DNA of 64,000 nucleotides from positions 1,984,001 to 2,048,000 of the forward strand of contig OY968767.1 in the NCBI GenBank assembly GCA_963695375.1, in the 5' to 3' direction. Source of the DNA: JACCVL01 sp963695375. Lineage in GTDB: Bacteria; Actinomycetota; Actinomycetes; Propionibacteriales; Nocardioidaceae. The notes under the pieces were generated by a model. It was not told where the DNA came from. It saw nothing but the letters and a program-made list of their open reading frames with translations, and searched no databases. Shown piece after piece: positions 1 through 8,126 of the stretch (the first letter of the stretch is position 1; each line of letters opens with the position of its first letter). The translations under genes and the position numbers were made by a program.

Positions 1-710
1 CCGGTCAACAGCTCGTAGAGGACCACGCCGCAGGCGTAGACGTCGCTGCGCGGGTCGGCGGTCTCACCGAGGACCAGCTCGGGTGCGAGGTAGGAGACCG
101 TCCCGATCAGCAGCCCGCCGGTCGCTGTCGCCGTGCTCTGACCGGCGCCGCTCTCCAGCGCCCGGGCCAGCCCGAAGTCGGCGACCTTGACCGCGCCGTC
201 CGCACCGAGCAGGACGTTCTCCGGCTTCACGTCGCGGTGCACCACGCCGGCGGCGTGCGCGGCCGCCAGCGCGCGCGCCACCTCCAGCACCAGCGCCACC
301 GCGCGCAGCGGGCTCAGCGGCGCATCGTCTCGCACCACGTCCCGCAGCGTCCGGCCGGGAACGAGCTCCATGGCGAGGTAGACGAGCCCGTCGTCCTCGC
401 CCTGGTCGAAGACCGCCACCACACCGGGGTTGTTCAGCCGGGCCACTGCCCGGGCCTCGCGCACGAACCTGGCCGCGAACGTCTCGTCGTCGGCGAGGTG
501 CCGGTGCATCACCTTGACGGCGACCACCCGGTCGAGGCGGGTGTCCAGCGCCCGGTAGACCGTCGCCATCCCGCCCCGTGCGATCCGCTCGTGCACGGCG
601 TACCGGCCGTCCAGCAGCCGGCCGACGAGACCATCGGCGGTGGCGGTCCCGCCGGCGCTGCCCGCCGGGCCGCGGGCCGTGGCGCTGGCTGGGCCGGTGG
701 ATGGGGACAC
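1..710 (-). CDS. pknL: Ser/Thr protein kinase, PknL-like (3' end beyond window)
   Basis: Eukaryotic-type Ser/Thr kinase; only the N-terminal 236 residues or so are in the window and the gene runs off the left edge. Visible in order: a glycine-rich loop (RIARGGMATVY), the VAVKV lysine, the catalytic loop HRDVKPEN, the DFG motif (VADFGLA) and the activation-segment end SYLAPE, all intact, so the visible part looks like an active kinase. The GTG start at 710 was chosen because GAGGAG lies about 9 nt upstream. Upstream of idsA, metF and the dcw cluster this is the position of mycobacterial pknL; the name rests on that synteny, and the membrane segment and any sensor region are not visible. Confidence 0.85.
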   Translation of the reverse strand, partial: MSPSTGPASATARGPAGSAGGTATADGLVGRLLDGRYAVHERIARGGMATVYRALDTRLDRVVAVKVMHRHLADDETFAARFVREARAVARLNNPGVVAVFDQGEDDGLVYLAMELVPGRTLRDVVRDDAPLSPLRAVALVLEVARALAAAHAAGVVHRDVKPENVLLGADGAVKVADFGLARALESGAGQSTATATGGLLIGTVSYLAPELVLGETADPRSDVYACGVVLYELLT

Positions 711-781
711 GGTGCCGGGCTCCTCACGGCGCGGTCGGGCGGGGGAGGGTCGCGCGGCGCGGACCGCTCGGGACGCGGCCG

Positions 782-787
782 AGTGTA
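782..787 (-). promoter_or_regulatory. Putative -10 (TACACT) for the kinase gene
   Basis: On the minus strand TACACT lies about 70 nt upstream of the kinase GTG, in the 129-nt gap between the kinase and idsA. It matches the TANNNT consensus of actinobacterial housekeeping promoters. No clear -35 was recognised. Confidence 0.4.
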
Positions 788-839
788 GGTCCGCCGAGGC
801 TCTCGGCGGCGGAGGCGCCCCGGCAGGTGCGGCGTCGCC

Positions 840-1940
840 TCAGCGCACCCGCTGCACCGCCGCGGCCGCCAGCCCGGCGAGCACCGGCCGCACCGCGGCC
901 GCCGTGCCGCCGGGCAGCAGCCCGCCACCGTCGAGCGCGTCGAGGGCAGCCCGGGCCCGGTCGTCCAGCTCGGCGATCGTCTGCTCGATGCTCGCCAGCG
1001 CGCCGCTGGCCACGATCAGGTCCCGCAACCGCCGCAGGTCGACCGGGCCGAGGTCCGGGTCGCCGACGCAGCGGTCGAGCAGGTCGCGCCCGGCGTCGTC
1101 GCTGCGGGCGAAGGTACGGGCGAGCAGGACCGTGCGCTTGCCCTCGCGCAGGTCGTCTCCCGCCGGCTTGCCGGTCTGCTCGGGATCACCGAAGACACCG
1201 AGCACGTCGTCCCGCAGCTGGAAGGCGATCCCGACCGGCTCTCCGTAGGCGGTCAACGCCGCCAACAGCGCAGCCTCCGCCCCGCCGAGAGCGGCACCGA
1301 GGTGCAGCGGGCGGACCACGGTGTAGGAGGCGGACTTGAACCGCACCACCCGGAGGGCGAGGTCCTCATCGGCCCGACCGGAGGCCTGGCTGACCAGGTC
1401 GAGGTACTGACCCGCCGTGACCTCCGTGGTGCACAGGTCGAACCAGGGGGCCGCCCGGTCCACCGTGGCCGGGTCGAAGCCGCAGCCGCGCAGCAGCTCG
1501 TGGGCCCAGGTCAGGAGCAGGTCGCCCAGCAGCACCGCGGCGCCGGCGCCGAAGCGGGTCCGGTCCCCGCCCCAACCGGCCGCGGCGTGCCGTTGCTCGA
1601 ATGCCCGGTGCGCGGACGGGCGGCCGCGCCGGGTGTCGGAGCCGTCCATCAGGTCGTCATGCACCAGCGCCCCGGCCTGCAACAGCTCGAGCGCGGCCGC
1701 GGCGCGCACCGCCCGGGGGTCCCCACGGGCACCACCGGTGGCCTGCCAGCCGGCCACGCAGAACGCCGGCCGGAGCCGCTTGCCACCGGCTACCGCGACC
1801 ACGGCCTCGTCCACCAGGGCGTCGGTCTCCGTGCCGGCGGTGGTCAGCAGGCGGCGGCGCGACGCGAGGAAGTCCGACAACGCGGCGTCCACCGCGGTCG
1901 TGAGCGCGGCCGCGTCCGCCGTGGTGTCCTGCCCGTGCAC
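840..1940 (-). CDS. idsA: Polyprenyl diphosphate synthase (IdsA type)
   Basis: Trans-isoprenyl diphosphate synthase, which condenses IPP with allylic diphosphates to make GGPP or longer chains for carotenoids, quinones or polyprenyl phosphate; cytosolic. The 366-aa product has the first Asp-rich motif DDLMD near residues 95-99, the GGKRLRP entry motif near residues 52-58 and the second motif as RDDVLGVFGD, the actinobacterial variant. GTG at 1940 was chosen because a TAGTCT -10 lies 7 nt upstream, predicting a leaderless mRNA. It is divergent from the metF-like gene, as in mycobacteria (idsA2 region). Chain length cannot be told from sequence alone. The nearby phytoene-desaturase-like gene hints at carotenoids. 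Confidence 0.88.
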   Translation of the reverse strand: MHGQDTTADAAALTTAVDAALSDFLASRRRLLTTAGTETDALVDEAVVAVAGGKRLRPAFCVAGWQATGGARGDPRAVRAAAALELLQAGALVHDDLMDGSDTRRGRPSAHRAFEQRHAAAGWGGDRTRFGAGAAVLLGDLLLTWAHELLRGCGFDPATVDRAAPWFDLCTTEVTAGQYLDLVSQASGRADEDLALRVVRFKSASYTVVRPLHLGAALGGAEAALLAALTAYGEPVGIAFQLRDDVLGVFGDPEQTGKPAGDDLREGKRTVLLARTFARSDDAGRDLLDRCVGDPDLGPVDLRRLRDLIVASGALASIEQTIAELDDRARAALDALDGGGLLPGGTAAAVRPVLAGLAAAAVQRVR

Positions 1941-1947
1941 GCGCGTG

Positions 1948-1985
1948 AGACTAGCCGCAGCCACCCCCACCGCCGGCCGTACGCT
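1948..1985. promoter_or_regulatory. Back-to-back leaderless promoters of idsA and metF
   Basis: Minus-strand TAGTCT (1948-1953) is 7 nt from the idsA GTG; plus-strand TACGCT (1980-1985) is 7 nt from the metF ATG. Both spacings predict transcription starting at or next to the first base of the start codon. The two -10 elements are only 26 nt apart, so the two polymerase footprints overlap. Confidence 0.6.
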
Positions 1986-1992
1986 GGCCCGC

Positions 1993-2928
1993 ATGCCGGC
2001 AGCCGGAGACCGCCCCGAAGCCGCCGCCGGCGCGCCTCCGGTCGCCCGCGGTGACCTCCGTCTGCCGGCGGTCTTCGCCGCCGGGCTGCGCTCGGTCTCG
2101 TTCGAGTTCTTCCCGCCCCGCGACGACGAGGGGGAGCGGCAGCTGTGGACCACGATCCGCCAGCTCGAGCCGCTGGCGCCGACCTTCGTGTCGGTGACGT
2201 ACGGGGCGGGCGGCTCCACGCGGGACCGGACGGTCCGCATCACCGGCCGGATCGCCGCCGAGACCACGCTGCGACCGGTCGGGCACCTGACCTGCGTGGG
2301 GCACACCGTCGAGGAGCTGCGGACGGTGATCGGCCGGTACGCCGACGCCGGCGTGCGCGACCTGCTCGTGCTGCGCGGCGACCCGGAGGGCGGACCCGGC
2401 AGCGGCTGGCGCCCGACGCCCGGTGGCCTGGACAACGCGGTGCGACTGGTCGAGCTGGTGAAGTCGCTCGGCGACTTCTCCGTCGGTGTCGCCGCCTTCC
2501 CGGACAAGCACCCCGAGGCCGTGGATCTGGCCGCGGACGCCGACTTCCTCGTGGCCAAGGCGCGCGCCGGTGCGGACTACGCCATCACCCAGCTGTTCTT
2601 CCGGGCCGAGGACTACGTCGCGCTGGTGGACCGGGTCCGCCAACGCGGGTGTGACATCCCGATCGTGCCGGGGATCATGCCGGTCACCAACCTGTCGCAG
2701 GTTCAGCGCTTCGCCGAGCTGTCCGGAGTGGCGGTGCCGGCCGAGGTGGTCGAGCGGCTCGAGCCGTACGCCGGCGACCCGCCCGCGGTGCGCGCCGCCG
2801 GGGTGGAGCTGGCCACCCGGTTGTGCGACCGGCTGCTCGACGAGGGTGCGCCGGGGCTGCACTACTACACGCTGAACCGGTCCACCGCGACCCGGGAGAT
2901 CCACGCCGCGTTGGGTGCCGCGGTCTGA
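1993..2928 (+). CDS. metF: Methylenetetrahydrofolate reductase family protein
   Basis: FAD-dependent 5,10-methylene-THF reductase fold of 311 aa, supplying methyl-THF for methionine synthesis. Supporting motifs: SFEFFPPR near the N-terminus (catalytic Glu region), FVSVTYGAGGS, HLTCVGHT, LVLRGDPEG and FPDKHPEA, followed by AKARAGADYAITQLFF, the usual core run. ATG at 1993 is preceded by TACGCT at leaderless spacing, and no Shine-Dalgarno is seen. Mycobacteria carry a MetF-like gene at the same place next to idsA2. Whether this copy is the housekeeping MetF or that paralogue cannot be decided here. Confidence 0.88.
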   Translation: MPAAGDRPEAAAGAPPVARGDLRLPAVFAAGLRSVSFEFFPPRDDEGERQLWTTIRQLEPLAPTFVSVTYGAGGSTRDRTVRITGRIAAETTLRPVGHLTCVGHTVEELRTVIGRYADAGVRDLLVLRGDPEGGPGSGWRPTPGGLDNAVRLVELVKSLGDFSVGVAAFPDKHPEAVDLAADADFLVAKARAGADYAITQLFFRAEDYVALVDRVRQRGCDIPIVPGIMPVTNLSQVQRFAELSGVAVPAEVVERLEPYAGDPPAVRAAGVELATRLCDRLLDEGAPGLHYYTLNRSTATREIHAALGAAV

Positions 2929-3056
2929 CAAACCCCCACCGGCCGGCCGGCGGCACTCCGGGCATGGTCAGCGTGGGTCAACCACCATCCCCCGTTCGGG
3001 CCATTTCCCGGCGAGTCGTCCCGTCTCGGCGGGCGCAGGCGGAGGATTCTTTCGTC

Positions 3057-3323
3057 ATGAGCACTCGCCGTCGGACCCTTCGCGGGTTTCTCGTCCTCCT
3101 GGCCCTGGTGGCCGGGATCGGCTGCTGCGCGCTGCTCGTGACCCTGACGATGGGTCAGGTCGGCACCGATACCTCTGAGCTGCTCGAGGCGCTCGCCTGG
3201 GGCTGCGGGCTGGGGACCTGCTTGCTGACGGTCGCGGCGCTGCAGGAGCACACCGACCCCGACGACGACCCGCGCTATCTCGAGACGATCGTGCACGGGT
3301 TCGTCGACGAGTGGCGGCGCTGA
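3057..3323 (+). CDS. Small two-span membrane protein, unknown function
   Basis: An 88-residue protein that I do not recognise. A short basic N-terminus (TRRRTLRG) leads into a hydrophobic segment (about residues 9-30) and a second one (about 48-63), followed by an acidic soluble tail with DPDDDPRY. GGAGGA (3041-3046) sits 10 nt before the ATG, which fixes the start. It is a single-gene unit between metF and the convergent flavoprotein gene. Codon choice is like its neighbours. Confidence 0.6.
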   Translation: MSTRRRTLRGFLVLLALVAGIGCCALLVTLTMGQVGTDTSELLEALAWGCGLGTCLLTVAALQEHTDPDDDPRYLETIVHGFVDEWRR

Positions 3324-3354
3324 CCGGCGGCACCGTCGACTGGCACCGGCACGT

Positions 3355-4723
3355 TCAGCTTCCCACCCGCTGCACCCGGCCGAGCAGCTCGGCCGCCTGA
3401 GCCGCCCCGAGACCGGTCAGCGGCAGCCCCGGGCCCGGGTGCGCGGCGGCCCCGACGCAGTGCAGACCTGGCAGTCCACTGTCCGGTCGTGGCAGGTCCA
3501 GGCTGCTGCGCCATCCCCGCCACGCCGGGGGCATCGTCGCCGCCCGGTCACCGCTCACCTGGTCGGCGGCGGTGAGATCCAGTCGGGTCAGCACGTGAGC
3601 GCGCAGATCCAACCCGCGCCGGGCCAGCGTCAGCAGCGGGTCCTCGCTGCCGCCGCGCTGCAGCACCGTCCAGGCTCGGCTCCCGGCTGGCGCCGAGCCT
3701 GCGGTGCGGACCACGAGCGGCCCGGCGTCCCCGTCCCGGCCCGTGCCAGTACGTCTCGTCCGGCAGCTCGGGAAGGGTGGCGACGGCGCCGGTCCGGGTA
3801 CGGGCCCGCGTGCTCAGTCCGAGGTGCGCGACCCGCGCGGGCAGCACCGGGGTGACGCGCCGCAGCCGGGGCAGCCAGGGCGCCAGCGGGCGGGGGTCGG
3901 CCGCCCACACCACCCGGTCGGCCGACAACACGGCGCCGGTGGCCAGCTCGACACCGGTTGCCCTGCCCGCTCGCACGACCAGCCCGCGGACGACGCACTC
4001 GGTACGCACCTCCACTCGGCGCTCGGAGAGCCGGGTCTGCAGCGCGGCGAGCAGGGCGGGCGGGCCGCCGTCGAAGCGCCACCGCCCGAAGGTGCGCTCC
4101 ACGTAGTGCGTGCAGGCCACGAGAGCGGGCACCTGCCTCGGGTCGTGCCCGGCGAGGAGCACCCGGTCCAGCACGAGCGTGCGCAGCCGCGGGTCGGCGA
4201 GCCCACGGACGGACCGGCTCAGCCGGCGCACCGGCAGCCGGCGCCGGTTCGCTCGGGAGAGTCCGCCGAAGGGGACCTCGAGGGCGGTGCTCCGAAGCAC
4301 CTCCCAGACCGGGGCGAAGTCGTCGACCCAGCCGCCCCAGCTCGCCCCCACGCCCGCGCCGAGGGCGAGATCCACCGCGGCGACCTGCGCACCCCGCCCG
4401 CCCATCGGCAGATCCAGGACGGTGCGACTGCCGGCATCGCCGTCCGCGGCGAAGACGTGTCGCCGCCCGGGCTCGACGGGCACGAGGTCGAGCACTCGCT
4501 CCAACGGGCGACCGGACTTCCGGAACAGGTCGCGGAGCACCGCGGGCAGGGCGATGCTGCTCGGCCCGGGATCCCAGCCGAACCCGTCCCGCTCACGCCG
4601 GCGGAGGCTGCCGCCGAGGTCGGTGCCGCGTTCCAGGACGGTCACCTCGTGTCCGTGCCGGGCCGCTCGCACCGCGGTGGCGATGCCGGCGAACCCGCCG
4701 CCCACCACCAGCACCCGCGCCAC
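3355..4723 (-). pseudogene. Phytoene desaturase (CrtI)-like FAD oxidoreductase, frameshifted as sequenced
   Basis: N-terminal dinucleotide-binding motif VLVVGGGFAGIATA followed by ERGTDLGGSLRR and GFGWDPGPS, typical of CrtI-family FAD desaturases/isomerases. The frame that starts at GTG 4723 loses homology after ETYWHG. The expected C-terminus (CVGAAAHPGPGLPLTGLG) continues in another frame to the stop at 3355. Total length is 1369 nt (3n+1), so one base is in excess; a C4 run at 3729-3732 is the likeliest place, since removing one C restores a continuous protein of about 455 aa. A TAGCCT -10 lies 8 nt before the GTG (leaderless). It may act in carotenoid synthesis with the nearby idsA. Either a real mutation or a base-calling error. 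Confidence 0.75.
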
Positions 4724-4731
4724 GGTGTTCG

Positions 4732-4737
4732 AGGCTA
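4732..4737 (-). promoter_or_regulatory. Leaderless -10 (TAGCCT) for the CrtI-like gene
   Basis: TAGCCT on the minus strand ends 8 nt before the GTG at 4723, the same spacing as the other leaderless promoters here. The flavoprotein gene may therefore be transcribed separately from the upstream PepSY and two-component genes. Confidence 0.5.
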
Positions 4738-4807
4738 GCCAGCCGAAGGCCCGGCTCCCCGGGTCACCCCAGGGGCCGGGCCGTCCGTCCCGCCCCCGGG
4801 CCGGATG

Positions 4808-5143
4808 TCAGCCGTCGTCGCCCGCCCCCTCGTCGTCGGCGCCGTCATCCTCCTGGCCGACGACCTGGAAGCTGTCGTCGAGCTGCACGTCGACCTGCGT
4901 GCCGTCGTCGAGGGTCACCTCGACCTCGTACCTGCTCTCCTCGTCGTCCAGCTCGGTGCCGGTGACGCTGCCCTCGCCGACCTCGGCGAGCGCGGCCTCC
5001 TCGGCCCGGTCCTTGGCGGCGCCGGTGATGGCGGTGTCCGACGCGTCGTCGTCCCCGCTGCTCGCGGCGACGGCGCCGGTCCCGGCTCCGAGAGCCACGA
5101 CGGCTGCGGTTCCGGCTACGGCGATCTGGGTGCGACGCCTCAT
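4808..5143 (-). CDS. Secreted PepSY-domain protein
   Basis: A 111-aa protein with a signal-peptide-like N-terminus (RRRTQIAVAG followed by an Ala/Val-rich hydrophobic core to about residue 25) and one PepSY-type repeat: a helix (AEEAALAEVGEG) then the strands YEVEVTLDDGTQVDVQLD. The C-terminus is strongly acidic (EDDGADDEGAGDDG). PepSY domains are known as inhibitors of extracytoplasmic proteases or as ligand-binding modules. It lies downstream of a histidine kinase on the same strand and shares a regulator-like direct repeat with the response-regulator gene, so it is probably a target or accessory of that system. ATG at 5143 is preceded by GAGGAG. Confidence 0.8.
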   Translation of the reverse strand: MRRRTQIAVAGTAAVVALGAGTGAVAASSGDDDASDTAITGAAKDRAEEAALAEVGEGSVTGTELDDEESRYEVEVTLDDGTQVDVQLDDSFQVVGQEDDGADDEGAGDDG

Positions 5144-5185
5144 GATGTGCTCCTCGTTCTCGTCGATGTCTGAGCTGCGGATCCG

Positions 5186-5220
5186 ACCATAGGAGGGTGT
5201 TGCTGACGGCACGCTGAACG
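5186..5220 (-). promoter_or_regulatory. Direct-repeat regulator site plus -10 upstream of the PepSY gene
   Basis: On the minus strand CGTTCAGC-N5-GTCAGC (5202-5220) has two similar half-sites with 11-nt periodicity, the arrangement bound by OmpR/PhoB-type dimers. TATGGT (5186-5191) follows 10 nt later as a possible -10. The same sequence with a different N5 lies upstream of the response-regulator gene at 7402-7421. Confidence 0.5.
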
Positions 5221-5255
5221 CCGTGCGACGCCCTCCCCGTCGTGCCTGGGCGCCG

Positions 5256-6674
5256 TCAGCCGGCCGGGTCGCCGGGCAGCTGGACGGTGATCCGGGCGCC
5301 CCCCTGCGGGGACGCGCCGACCTCGATCCGGCCCCCGTGGGCCAGCACCACGGCCCGGACGATGGCCAGTCCCAGGCCGGCCCCCCCGGCGTCTCGCGCC
5401 CGGGCCTCGTCGAGGCGGACGAAGCGGTCCAGCACCCGCTCCCGGTCCGCGGCCGGGATGCCGGGGCCGTCGTCGCCGACCGCGAGCCGCACGTCGGCGG
5501 TGCCGTCGGGACCTGAGTTCTCGGTCAGACTGACCACTACCGCGCTCCGCGCGTGCCGGGCGGCGTTGTCGATCAGGTTGCTCACCAGTCGCCGGAGCAG
5601 CGTGGCGTCGCCGTGCACCCGGCCGGCCGACACCGAGGAGACGTCCACCCGGACGTCCCCGCCCGCGCGGACCCGGGCCGCCTCCTCGAGCACCAGGTCG
5701 TCCAGGTCGACGGCGCGCAGGTGCACCGCGACCAGCCCCTCGTCGCTGCGCGCCAGCAGCAGCAGGTGCTCGACCAGCTGTTCGAGCCGGTGCCCCTCGG
5801 ACAGGACCACGCTGGCGAGCTCCTCGGTCGACGCGCTCTCCGGGTGCGCGAGGCTGACCTCGGCATGCTGGCGGATCGCGCTGGCGGGCGAGCGCAGCTC
5901 GTGGCTGGCGTCCGAGACGAAGCGGCGTTGCTGCTCCTGCGCCTGCTGCAGCCGGTCCAGCATGGCGTTCATCGTCGCGGCGAGGCCGGCGATCTCGTCC
6001 CGGGTCCGTGGCTGGGGCACCCGACGGGTCAGCGCGTCCGCCCCGATCCGGTCGACCTCCCGGCGGATCGCCTCGACCGGCGCCAGCGCGCGGCCGACCA
6101 GCCACCAGGCGAGCAGGCCCACCACGATCGCCAGCAGGGGAACCACCGGGCGCAGTGTCCCGGCGAGCGCCTCCTGGGCCTCGCCGACGTCGGACGACTC
6201 CAGCGTGACCAGGACTCGCAGCGGCTCACCGCCGGGCACGTCGGCCGACCGGGCCACGACGACGAAGTCCTCGTCTCCCGTCGGCGGGGAGACGTCGATG
6301 CTGGGCCCGTCCGCCGCGTCGGCGAGCGGACGCGCGGTCGCGCCTGGACTGGCGGCCAGCACGTCACCGGAGCCGTCGACGACGTGGACGAAGCGGTCCT
6401 CCTCCTCGCCGCGGACCGCCGCGGCTGGGCGGGCGCCGGACTCGAGAGCGGCCGCGACCGCGTCGGCACGGTCCTCCGCGAGCCCCACCACCTCGTCGGT
6501 GAGCGAGCGGCCCAGTGCGCTCACCAGCGCGATGCTGCCGGCCGTGGCCGCGACCAGCACGACGAGGACGGCAGCCAGGGTGATCCGGACACGGACGGTG
6601 CCGAGCCGGGCCCGCCACCGGGACGGGCGACGATCGGACCGGGGGGGCACCGGATCGGGTTGGTCGTCAGCCAC
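5256..6674 (-). CDS. HAMP-domain sensor histidine kinase
   Basis: Membrane sensor kinase, 472 aa. Transmembrane segments lie at about residues 30-55 and 176-195 and enclose an extracytoplasmic sensor of about 120 residues; a HAMP linker follows (APVEAIRREVDRIGA). The H-box FVSDASHELRSP has the phospho-acceptor His near residue 258. The N-box (NLIDNAARHA), G1 (GDDGPGI) and G2 (GAGLGLAI) are all present, so it should be active. Its start overlaps the end of the response-regulator gene by 8 nt, so the pair is translationally coupled. The downstream PepSY gene suggests an envelope signal. The stimulus is unknown. Confidence 0.9.
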   Translation of the reverse strand: MADDQPDPVPPRSDRRPSRWRARLGTVRVRITLAAVLVVLVAATAGSIALVSALGRSLTDEVVGLAEDRADAVAAALESGARPAAAVRGEEEDRFVHVVDGSGDVLAASPGATARPLADAADGPSIDVSPPTGDEDFVVVARSADVPGGEPLRVLVTLESSDVGEAQEALAGTLRPVVPLLAIVVGLLAWWLVGRALAPVEAIRREVDRIGADALTRRVPQPRTRDEIAGLAATMNAMLDRLQQAQEQQRRFVSDASHELRSPASAIRQHAEVSLAHPESASTEELASVVLSEGHRLEQLVEHLLLLARSDEGLVAVHLRAVDLDDLVLEEAARVRAGGDVRVDVSSVSAGRVHGDATLLRRLVSNLIDNAARHARSAVVVSLTENSGPDGTADVRLAVGDDGPGIPAADRERVLDRFVRLDEARARDAGGAGLGLAIVRAVVLAHGGRIEVGASPQGGARITVQLPGDPAG

Positions 6675-7353
6675 CGTCCGGCTCCAGCCGGTAGCCCACG
6701 CCGCGGACGGTGGTGATCGCCTCCCGGCCGAAGGGCCGGTCGAGCTTGTTGCGCAGCCGGCGGACGTACACCTCGACGATGTTCGGGTCCCCGTCGAAGC
6801 GGTCGTCCCACACGTTGTCGAGCACCGCCGTCTTCGTCACCGCCTCGCCCTTGCGCCGGAGCAGGAACTCCAGCAGCGACGTCTCCCGCGCGGTCAGCTC
6901 CACCTCGGCGCCCTCCCGCCACACCCGGCGGGCCCCAGGGTCGAGCCGCAGGCTGCCGGCCTCCAGCACCGACGGCCGCTCCGCCGCCCCCCGGCGCAGC
7001 AGCGCACGCAGCCGCGCGGTGAGCACGACGAAGCTGAACGGCTTGGCCAGGAAGTCGTCCGCGCCGGTGTCCAACGCATGCGCCTCGTCCTGCTCGCCGT
7101 CGCGAGCGGTCAGCACCAACACCGGCGTCCAGACCTCCGCGGCGCGCAGCCGGGCGCAGACCGTGTAGCCGTCCATCCCCGGCAGCATCACGTCGAGGAC
7201 GATGGCGCCGTAGGCGTGCTCGGTCGCCATCCACAAGGCGTCGACGCCGTCCCCGGTGACGTCCACGGCGTACCCCTCGGCCTCCAGGCCGCGTCGGATG
7301 CCGTCGGCGAGCGCCGTCTCGTCCTCGACGACGAGTACGCGCACCGTCGCCAC
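6667..7353 (-). CDS. OmpR-family response regulator
   Basis: A 228-aa regulator with an N-terminal receiver domain (acidic pocket VVEDE, phospho-acceptor Asp54 in IVLDVMLPGMDG, conserved Lys in FLAKPFS) and a C-terminal winged helix of OmpR/PhoB type (ELTARETSLLEFLL, then VYVRRLRNKLD and TTVRGVGYRLE). It is the partner of the overlapping histidine kinase. A direct repeat upstream (7402-7421) recurs before the PepSY gene, which suggests autoregulation. GTG at 7353 has GGGAGG a few bases upstream. Confidence 0.92.
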   Translation of the reverse strand: MATVRVLVVEDETALADGIRRGLEAEGYAVDVTGDGVDALWMATEHAYGAIVLDVMLPGMDGYTVCARLRAAEVWTPVLVLTARDGEQDEAHALDTGADDFLAKPFSFVVLTARLRALLRRGAAERPSVLEAGSLRLDPGARRVWREGAEVELTARETSLLEFLLRRKGEAVTKTAVLDNVWDDRFDGDPNIVEVYVRRLRNKLDRPFGREAITTVRGVGYRLEPDGG

Positions 7354-7401
7354 CTCCCTTGGGCCCGCCCTGGTTCCAGGCAGTACAGCCTGTCGTCACC
7401 T

Positions 7402-7421
7402 CGCTGACCAGCGGCTGAACG
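7402..7421 (-). promoter_or_regulatory. Direct-repeat regulator site upstream of the response-regulator gene
   Basis: Minus strand CGTTCAGC-N5-GTCAGCG: two half-sites 11 nt apart, matching the site before the PepSY gene in every base outside N5 and the last flanking position. A TGTACT -10 candidate (7382-7387) lies about 15 nt further down. Likely the binding site of the regulator itself (inference). Confidence 0.5.
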
Positions 7422-7430
7422 GCCGGATCG

Positions 7431-7925
7431 CTAGTCGACGTCGGTGGGCGTCCCGCCGGTGATCCGGACCAGTTCGGCGAAGGAGGTGGGGAAGACCGCG
7501 TGCGGATGCCCGCCCGCGGCCCACACGGTGGAGTGTCGCTCGAGCCAGCGGTCGATCAGGGTACGCAAGGGGGCGGGATGGCCCACCGGGGCGACCCCTC
7601 CGATCGCCTGCCCGGTGTGCGCACGGACGAAGGCGGGGTCGGCTCGCTCCAGCGGGGCAAACCCATGCTCGGCGGCCACCTTCGCGGTGTCGACCCGGTG
7701 CGCGCCGGAGGTGATGACCAGCACCGGGACGCCGTCGGCGGCGAAGACCAGGCTGCTCGCGATGGCGCCGACCTCACAGCCGAGTGCCGCCGCGGCCTGG
7801 GCGGCGGTGCGGGTGGAGTCGGGGAGGACTCGGACCCGACCGCTGACGCCGAGCCCCGTCAGCACGGTCTCCAGTCGGAGCACCGAGCGGTGCCGGGGGG
7901 CGGCGCCGGGGTCGGGGTCGGTCAC
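7431..7925 (-). CDS. YbaK/EbsC-type aminoacyl-tRNA deacylase
   Basis: A 164-aa protein of the YbaK/ProX superfamily, which hydrolyses mischarged aminoacyl-tRNA (often Cys-tRNA-Pro) in trans. Supporting segments are the N-terminal TAAQAAAALGCEVGAIASSLVF, usual for the family, the VLVITSGAHRVD stretch and QAIGGVAPVGHP, the signature loop. No other domain is present. The start was set at GTG 7925 rather than further upstream because a TACCGT -10 lies 7 nt before it (leaderless) and the homology begins there. It is divergent from the SOS cassette. The exact editing substrate cannot be read from sequence. Confidence 0.82.
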   Translation of the reverse strand: MTDPDPGAAPRHRSVLRLETVLTGLGVSGRVRVLPDSTRTAAQAAAALGCEVGAIASSLVFAADGVPVLVITSGAHRVDTAKVAAEHGFAPLERADPAFVRAHTGQAIGGVAPVGHPAPLRTLIDRWLERHSTVWAAGGHPHAVFPTSFAELVRITGGTPTDVD

Positions 7926-7932
7926 CGGCGTG

Positions 7933-7938
7933 ACGGTA
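7933..7938 (-). promoter_or_regulatory. Leaderless -10 (TACCGT) of the YbaK-type gene
   Basis: TACCGT on the minus strand, 7 nt before the GTG at 7925, gives leaderless spacing. It lies about 85 nt from the LexA box of the divergent operon and does not overlap it. Confidence 0.5.
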
Positions 7939-8022
7939 GGCGTCCCGGGTCCGAGATGCCAGAGATTTGTCCGCCGGACCGGTTGACGCGGATGTCGGCG
8001 GCGGGGTCTACTGTTGCCTTGT

Positions 8023-8038
8023 TCGAACATCTGTTCGA
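8023..8038 (+). promoter_or_regulatory. LexA/SOS box controlling the mutagenesis cassette
   Basis: TCGAAC-ATCT-GTTCGA is a perfect 6+4+6 palindrome matching the actinobacterial/Gram-positive LexA operator (TCGAAC-N4-GTTCGA). It is the only such site noticed in the window. Upstream, TTGACG (7983-7988) and TCTACT (8007-8012), 18 nt apart, could be -35 and -10, placing the operator at the transcription start. Genes downstream (dnaE2, dinB) are classic SOS targets. Confidence 0.9.
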
Positions 8039-8126
8039 ACGGCGAGGGTGGTGTTTCGCGGCACCTCCCTCACCGGTGGACTCCGCCCCGGTGGCCGTGC
8101 CTCGACCCCACGGCGCCGGTGCGGGT

